A DNA stretch of 18,312 nt, taken from positions 1 to 18,312 of the forward strand of contig JBBSEU010000101.1 in the NCBI GenBank assembly GCA_038239365.1, given 5' to 3'. Below are positions 13,635-18,312 of the stretch, in pieces; within the stretch, counting starts at the first letter, position 1, and each line of letters opens with the position of its first letter. A program made the position numbers and the translations under genes. The notes under the pieces were generated by a model. The model saw nothing but the letters and a program-made list of their open reading frames with translations, had not been told where the DNA came from and made no database searches. Source of the stretch: JBBRMW01 sp038239365. GTDB lineage: Bacteria; Chloroflexota; Anaerolineae; Aggregatilineales; UBA2796.

Positions 13635-14663
13635 GTGCGTATTCTGATTACAGGACACAACGGCTATATCGGCTCGGTGATGACCGCCGTATTCGCGGCT
13701 GCCGGGCACGAGGTAATCGGGCTGGACACATTTTATTTTGCCGAGGGTTCGCTTGAGCCCGACGAAGTTCAGGTCTCAGAAATTCGTAAAGACATCCGGG
13801 ACATCACTGCTGCCGACCTGATGGGAATCGATGCGATCTGTCACTTGGCGGCGTTGTGCAACGATCCGCTGGGTGATCTGAATGCGGCACTGACCTACGA
13901 CATCAATCATGCGGCCACGCTTCATCTGGCAAAACAGGCGAAAGAAGCAGGCGTTTCGCGCTTTCTATATTCATCGTCGTGCAGCATGTACGGCGCATCC
14001 AGCAGCGACGATGTGCTGACCGAAGACGCACCACTCAACCCGCTTACCGCTTATGCCATTTCCAAAGTCCGCGCCGAAGAAGATTTACACACACTGGCCG
14101 ATGATCATTTTAGCCCGGTCTATATGCGAAATGCAACGGTCTATGGCGTGTCACCCCGGCTGCGCGCCGATATTGTGCTAAATAACCTGACCGGATGGGC
14201 ATACACAACAGGCAAAATTCGCATTATGAGCGATGGCACTCCCTGGCGTCCGATTGTCCATGTCCGCGATGTCTGTGCTGCATTCCTGGCTGTGCTTGAG
14301 ACACCGCGCGAAGTCATCCACGATACGGCCTTCAATATTGGCGTCAATGGCGAAAATTATCAGGTACGTGAATTAGCTGAAATCGTGCGACAAACCGTAC
14401 CAGACTGTACTGTCGAATATGCAGGCGGCAGCACGACTGACCCGCGCAACTATCGTGTTGATTTCTCCAAGTTTGCCAATCAGGTAAGGGCATTCAAGCC
14501 GCAGTGGAACGCAGCGCGCGGTGCGACTGAACTGTATCATGCTTATCAAAACGCTGGGTTAACCTTCGATGATTTTCAGGGGCGCAAGTACGTTCGCCTC
14601 AAACAAATCAAGCATTTACTCGAAAACAACGCGCTCGACTCCGACCTGCGCTGGAAAGACTGA
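13635..14663 (+). CDS. NAD-dependent sugar-nucleotide epimerase/dehydratase (extended SDR)
   Basis: A 342-residue extended SDR. The NAD-binding motif is GHNGYIG (7-13) in MRILITGHNGYIGS, the acidic end of strand 2 is LDTFYF (30-35), and CHLAALCNDPLGDLN lies at 69-83. The catalytic set is SSSCSMYG (113-120) and Tyr140/Lys144 (AYAISK). The C-terminal half has MRNATVYGVSPRLRADIVLNN and SDGTPWRPIVHVRDV, typical of sugar-nucleotide enzymes. It is not the usual RfbG type of CDP-glucose 4,6-dehydratase, which has TGHTGFKGSW and SDKCY. It could nevertheless perform a dehydratase, epimerase or reductase step on the CDP-sugar made by RfbF. The frame reads 32 codons further upstream into rfbF, but GTG 13635 follows the rfbF stop by four bases, is preceded by AAGGG, and gives the proper N-terminus. 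Confidence 0.9.
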   Translation: MRILITGHNGYIGSVMTAVFAAAGHEVIGLDTFYFAEGSLEPDEVQVSEIRKDIRDITAADLMGIDAICHLAALCNDPLGDLNAALTYDINHAATLHLAKQAKEAGVSRFLYSSSCSMYGASSSDDVLTEDAPLNPLTAYAISKVRAEEDLHTLADDHFSPVYMRNATVYGVSPRLRADIVLNNLTGWAYTTGKIRIMSDGTPWRPIVHVRDVCAAFLAVLETPREVIHDTAFNIGVNGENYQVRELAEIVRQTVPDCTVEYAGGSTTDPRNYRVDFSKFANQVRAFKPQWNAARGATELYHAYQNAGLTFDDFQGRKYVRLKQIKHLLENNALDSDLRWKD

Positions 14664-14666
14664 ACT

Positions 14667-15902
14667 TTGACGGACACCACTCAGCAACCCATTATTTGTC
14701 GATCCTGCGGCTCAATGACACTGCAACCCGTACTTTCGCTTGGCGAAACGCCACTGGCGAATGCGCTTTTAAGCGGCGATCAGTTGGTGCAGCACGAAGC
14801 GACCTTCCCGCTGGATGTTGTTTTCTGCAAGAATTGTGCGCTCGTGCAAATCACCGTAACCGTTCCGCCGGAACAGCTTTTCGCTAACTATCTGTATTTT
14901 TCATCGTTCTCCGATACCGTTGTCCAGAACGCTCATGCAATCGCCACACGCCTGATCGCCCAGCGCCAAATGACCGCCGATCAGCTTGTCGTGGAGATCG
15001 CCAGTAACGATGGCTATCTGTTGAAGCATTATCAGGCAGCAGGCGTGGCGGTGCTGGGTATTGAACCCGCGCAAAACATCGCGCAAAAAGCGAACGAGGC
15101 GGGTATCAGGACGATCAGCGCGTTTTTCGGTGCGGCCTTTGCCCGCGAATTGGCTGTACAGGGTATTCAAGCCGATGTGATGCACGCCAACAATGTGTTG
15201 GCTCATGTCGCCGATTTGAACGGCGTGGTTGAAGGGATCGGCATCGTCCTCAAACCCGAAGGCGTAGCAGTGATCGAAGTGCCTTATGTTAAAGACCTGA
15301 TCGATCACGTTGAATTTGACACGATCTACCATGAGCATCTGTGCTATTTTTCGTTGACCGCGTTGGATCGTTTATTTCGACGACACCGGCTATTCATCAA
15401 TGGCGTGGAACACATCCCGATTCATGGTGGGACACTCCGTATCTTCGTCGGCAAAACCGATCAGCCAGCGGCGGCAGTCGTGGAACTTTTGCAAGATGAA
15501 CAGGAATGGGGTGTTGATACACTCGATTTTTACGCACAATTTGGGGCACACGTCAATCGACTGCGCGATACGTTACGCGCGCTGCTTCTCGACCTGAAAA
15601 ATCAGGGTAAGCACATCGCTGTCTATGGAGCTTCGGCCAAAGGCAGCACCCTGCTCAATTACTTCGGAATTGGCTCAGAAGTGCTGGATTATGTGGTAGA
15701 TCGCAGTACCGTGAAGCAAGGCTTGCACACGCCGGGTACGCACTTGCCGATTCTGCCACCTGAAAAGCTTCTCGAAACGATGCCCGATTATGTCTTGCTG
15801 CTTTCTTGGAATTTCGCTGATGAGATTTTGAGGCAGCAAGCCGACTATAAAGCGCGCGGCGGCCAGTTCATCATTCCGATTCCTGACGTGAGGATCGTAT
15901 GA
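14667..15902 (+). CDS. Sugar C-methyltransferase (TcaB9/NovU/TylCIII type)
   Basis: A 411-residue SAM-dependent methyltransferase with the three-domain layout of deoxysugar C-methyltransferases. An N-terminal zinc-binding domain has Cys11/Cys14 (CRSC) and Cys54/Cys57 (CKNC). A Rossmann domain has EIASNDGYLLKHY (110-122) and GIEPAQN (131-137) for SAM. YHEHLCYFS at 221-229 has the Tyr-His-Glu-His cluster used by TcaB9 to form the enolate of a 4-keto sugar. A C-terminal domain begins with VYGASAKGSTLLNYFG (319-334). The enzyme adds a methyl group to a carbon, usually C3, of a 4-keto-deoxysugar nucleotide, yielding a branched-chain sugar. Start TTG 14667 has GGAAAG eight bases upstream and lies three bases after the preceding stop. 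Its stop overlaps the next start (ATGA). Confidence 0.93.
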   Translation: MTDTTQQPIICRSCGSMTLQPVLSLGETPLANALLSGDQLVQHEATFPLDVVFCKNCALVQITVTVPPEQLFANYLYFSSFSDTVVQNAHAIATRLIAQRQMTADQLVVEIASNDGYLLKHYQAAGVAVLGIEPAQNIAQKANEAGIRTISAFFGAAFARELAVQGIQADVMHANNVLAHVADLNGVVEGIGIVLKPEGVAVIEVPYVKDLIDHVEFDTIYHEHLCYFSLTALDRLFRRHRLFINGVEHIPIHGGTLRIFVGKTDQPAAAVVELLQDEQEWGVDTLDFYAQFGAHVNRLRDTLRALLLDLKNQGKHIAVYGASAKGSTLLNYFGIGSEVLDYVVDRSTVKQGLHTPGTHLPILPPEKLLETMPDYVLLLSWNFADEILRQQADYKARGGQFIIPIPDVRIV

Positions 15903-16348
15903 TCGACGGCGTTCAGGTGATCCCGCTAAAGCGCATCCCGGATGAGCGCGGGACGATCATGCACATGCTGCGGGCTGACGATCCGCACTTTCAGCAGTTT
16001 GGGGAAATCTACTTCGCCACGATCTTTCCAGGTGTAGTCAAAGCCTGGCACTGGCACCGCGAAATGACACTCAACTATGTGTGCATCTTCGGGCGGATCA
16101 AGCTTGTTTTGTACGATGATCGGGAAAATTCGCCAACACGCGGCGAACTCATGGAGATTTTTTTGGGAGTGGATAATTATTCGTTGGTGATCATCCCACC
16201 CGAAGTCTGGAATGGTCACAAAGGTATGAGTGAGCCGTATGCGATAGTGGCAAACTGTGCTACGCATCCACACGATCCGACGCGCTCACAGCGACTTGAT
16301 CCCTTCGAGAACGATATTCCCTATGACTGGGCGCTCAAACACAAATAA
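15899..16348 (+). CDS. RmlC-like cupin sugar epimerase (dTDP-4-dehydrorhamnose 3,5-epimerase family)
   Basis: A 149-residue cupin. IPDERGTIMHMLRADDPHF (13-31) and FGEIYFATIFPGVVKAWHWH (34-53) correspond to the RmlC core, with His51 and His53 on the active-site strand. They are followed by MTLNYVCIFGRIKLVLYDDR (56-75), NYSLVIIPPEVWNGHKG and ANCATHPHDP, and the conserved C-terminus NDIPYDWALKHK. It is shorter than true RmlC (about 180), which fits the subgroup that epimerises other 4-keto sugar nucleotides, here presumably the C-methylated CDP-sugar at C3 or C5. The ATG overlaps the methyltransferase stop codon by four bases, so translation is coupled. The next gene begins three bases after its stop. 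Confidence 0.92.
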   Translation: MIDGVQVIPLKRIPDERGTIMHMLRADDPHFQQFGEIYFATIFPGVVKAWHWHREMTLNYVCIFGRIKLVLYDDRENSPTRGELMEIFLGVDNYSLVIIPPEVWNGHKGMSEPYAIVANCATHPHDPTRSQRLDPFENDIPYDWALKHK

Positions 16349-16351
16349 CCT

Positions 16352-17242
16352 ATGCGCGTTTTTCTGACAGGAGCCAGTGGATTCATCGGCGCACAGGTAG
16401 CACGACTGCTGCTCGATCACGGCCACGAAGTCGCGGCACTGGTCACGCCCGACCAGGTACCCTGGCGTTTGACCGAGATTTTGGGACGGCTAACGCTGAT
16501 CGAAGGTCGATTAGGTCAAGCCTTGCCAGAGTTAACGACATTTGCGCCGGAAGCCTGCTTGCACCTGGCCTGGTATGCTGTGCCAGGCAAATACCTGACC
16601 GCCGCCGAAAATATCACGCTCGTCATGGATAGTCTGGCGCTGCTGCAACGTTTGATCGAAGTCGGCTGCAAACAGGTGGTGATGGTCGGCACGTGTGGAG
16701 AATATGATACCGACGCTGGCTATCTGCGAGAAGGTGGTGAAACGAAGCCCATGACTTTGTATGCCGCCGCCAAACTATCCCTATCACTGATGGGCACACA
16801 GGTGGCCGCTGCTGCCGGGGTTCAGTTTGCCTGGGCACGCTTGTTTTATCTGTATGGCCCGATGGAAGACAAACAAAGACTTGTCCCGGCGTTGATCAAT
16901 GCGTTGGGACGTGGCGAACCTTTTCGCACCACGCCCGGCGAACAAATCCGCGATTATTTGCATGTGGCGGATGTCGCGGCGGGTTTGGTCACCTTGATCG
17001 AGCAGCAGGCGTCAGGCGTTTATAACATCGCGTCTGGCGTGCCGATCTCGATCCGAACGCTGGTCGAAACGATTGGCGATCTCATGGGACATACTGACCT
17101 GCTGCAAATCGGCGCGATCCCATACCGTAACTGGGAGCCACCGTTCATCTGTGGTGATAACAGCAAATTGCGCGCGCTTGGCTGGCAACCGCGCTATCGA
17201 CTGCGTGACGGCCTGCAACAGACGATTGCGTGGTGGGCGTGA
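16352..17242 (+). CDS. NAD-dependent epimerase/reductase acting on a nucleotide sugar (extended SDR)
   Basis: A 296-residue SDR starting MRVFLTGASGFIGAQVARLLLD (NAD site TGASGFIG at 6-13). HLAWYAVPGKY (71-81) is followed by VGTCGEYD (112-119), with Thr114 at the usual catalytic Ser/Thr position, and the Tyr137/Lys141 pair (YAAAK). ARLFYLYGP and the GEQIRDYLHVADVA stretch in the C-terminal half are typical of sugar-nucleotide SDRs. It is shorter than 4,6-dehydratases and most resembles CDP-abequose/tyvelose synthase-type 4-ketoreductases in layout, so the final 4-keto reduction is a reasonable guess, not proven. No SD is evident; it follows the cupin gene by three bases and its stop overlaps the flippase start (GTGA). 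Confidence 0.88.
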   Translation: MRVFLTGASGFIGAQVARLLLDHGHEVAALVTPDQVPWRLTEILGRLTLIEGRLGQALPELTTFAPEACLHLAWYAVPGKYLTAAENITLVMDSLALLQRLIEVGCKQVVMVGTCGEYDTDAGYLREGGETKPMTLYAAAKLSLSLMGTQVAAAAGVQFAWARLFYLYGPMEDKQRLVPALINALGRGEPFRTTPGEQIRDYLHVADVAAGLVTLIEQQASGVYNIASGVPISIRTLVETIGDLMGHTDLLQIGAIPYRNWEPPFICGDNSKLRALGWQPRYRLRDGLQQTIAWWA

Positions 17243-18312
17243 CTGGACACTCGATCAAACGTAACGTCCTGTTCAATGTGATTGGCGGCGTCTGGACGAT
17301 CATGTTGAATCTGGTGGCGATTCGCTTTCAGTTGCACATTCTGGGCAGTGAGGCTTATGGTCTGCTCAGCTTCGGGGCGTCGCTACAAATCTTCTTTTCG
17401 CTGTTTGAACTTGGCTTATCAACGCTTGTCACCCGCGAAATCGCCAAAGATATATCGCCCGATTTAGATAACAGTCGCGCCTTGATCGGGACGATCAGTT
17501 TGGTTTTCTGGACAGTGGCGCTCAGTTTAGGGGCAATTCTGTTTTTAGCGGCGGAATGGCTGGTCACGCATTGGATCACGTTGGAGCACATTCCATCGGG
17601 CGATGCAACCTTTGTCGTGCGGCTGTGGGCAGTGGCGCTGGCCTTCAACCACCCAATGACTCTCTATTTGGGACTCATGGCAGGTTTGCGGCGACTCGAC
17701 GTTGGGAATTTGGTGAAAGCCGGAGTCACAACCGCTTATTTGGGCGGTGGGATCATTTTGTTGATCCTGACGCAAAGCCTTGCTGTCTATATGGTTTGGA
17801 ACGTCGCCACATCGGTTGGCGGCGTAGTCGTTTATGTGTTGGCCGCGCGCCGACTGATTAATGGGGACTCGCTTCGGCCAAAGTTTTCGCGGGTGGCAGT
17901 TCAACGGGTATGGCGTCCGGCATTGCAACTTGGATTGATCATTCCGCTCTCAATTGTTTTTACGCAATTGGATCGCGTATTGATCAGCCGGTTTTTACCG
18001 GTGAAGCAATTGGGCTTTTACGCTACTGCGTATGCGGTAATTTCGGGCGTCCTGGTACTTCAGGGATTCGTCACCTCTGCCTTCATGCCTGCGCTTGCCG
18101 CCGATTACGGACGGCACGATATGGCAACGATGCGTACTCGTTACTATCAATTGACACAGCTTCTAGTCTACCTGATTGGCTTATTTGCATTCGTGTGCAT
18201 TTTCTTTGGGCGCGATCTATTACAGTTATGGGCGACGCCCGAAGCAGCCGAAGGAGCCTATCGGGCATTGAGTCTGCTGGCGCTTGGTTCGCTGCTCAAC
18301 GCGGCAATGACC
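17239..18312 (+). CDS. Wzx-type oligosaccharide flippase / polysaccharide biosynthesis protein (partial)
   Basis: An open frame of exactly 358 codons from GTG 17239 to the window edge; the C-terminus is outside. It starts like MATE/MOP-superfamily flippases: KRNVLFNVIGGVWTIMLNLV, a first membrane helix, then FQLHILGSEAYGLLSFGASL, matching the 'lg.eayGl' turn. Helices follow at roughly 41-62, 82-105, 124-145, 150-172, 174-190 and 218-236, and beyond. FELGLSTLVTREIAKD and SIVFTQLDRVLISRFLP are family stretches between helices. It would flip lipid-linked sugar units from the inner to the outer face of the membrane. The start overlaps the preceding stop by four bases (GTGA), tying it to the sugar operon. 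Full O-unit flippases have about 12-14 helices, so at least three are missing here. Confidence 0.9.
   Translation, partial: MTGHSIKRNVLFNVIGGVWTIMLNLVAIRFQLHILGSEAYGLLSFGASLQIFFSLFELGLSTLVTREIAKDISPDLDNSRALIGTISLVFWTVALSLGAILFLAAEWLVTHWITLEHIPSGDATFVVRLWAVALAFNHPMTLYLGLMAGLRRLDVGNLVKAGVTTAYLGGGIILLILTQSLAVYMVWNVATSVGGVVVYVLAARRLINGDSLRPKFSRVAVQRVWRPALQLGLIIPLSIVFTQLDRVLISRFLPVKQLGFYATAYAVISGVLVLQGFVTSAFMPALAADYGRHDMATMRTRYYQLTQLLVYLIGLFAFVCIFFGRDLLQLWATPEAAEGAYRALSLLALGSLLNAAMT

Overview
The window looks like a chromosomal stretch from a Chloroflexota bacterium (Anaerolineae-like), of moderate GC content. This is an inference from gene content: a secreted protein of PPC-like repeats, a Hanks-type kinase ending in an SH3 domain instead of PASTA repeats, a stand-alone cyclic-nucleotide-binding protein, a DAK/DegV pair, and frequent GTG/TTG starts. 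I saw no rRNA, tRNA, insertion sequence, CRISPR array or integrase.

Left part (1-3840): the N-terminal part of an exported protein runs leftward off the edge. Then come a 119-residue cNMP-binding protein and an AI-2E family membrane transporter (both rightward), an unrecognised 134-residue protein (leftward), and a DUF892/YciF ferritin-like protein (rightward).

Middle part (3858-9588): a leftward fakA-like / degV(fakB-like) pair would phosphorylate fatty acids. Next is a 315-base gene-free stretch that is the most structured DNA in the window. It holds a heptad tandem repeat and a possible promoter, followed by a long bulged hairpin whose apical loop is complementary to a segment just before the Shine-Dalgarno of a BRO-N/DinD-like gene. 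After that gene come a 4HBT thioesterase (leftward) and, divergent from it, a membrane Ser/Thr kinase with an extracytoplasmic SH3 domain.

Right-middle (9560-12792): the kinase overlaps tail-to-tail by 29 bp with an exported TolB-like beta-propeller gene. That gene lies downstream of a cytoplasmic GH43 glycosidase gene. A classical SDR gene is divergent from the GH43 gene.

Right part (12863-end): a very compact rightward operon for an unusual surface sugar. Its genes encode a glucose-1-phosphate cytidylyltransferase (RfbF), an NAD-dependent sugar-nucleotide epimerase/dehydratase, a zinc-site C-methyltransferase of the TcaB9/NovU type, an RmlC-like cupin epimerase, a second NAD-dependent epimerase/reductase, and the start of a Wzx-type flippase. 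Spacings of 3-4 nt or 4-bp overlaps indicate one transcript. Together they suggest a CDP-linked, C-methyl-branched deoxysugar made for a polysaccharide that the flippase exports as a lipid-linked unit. No glycosyltransferase or clear RfbG-type 4,6-dehydratase is visible inside the window.
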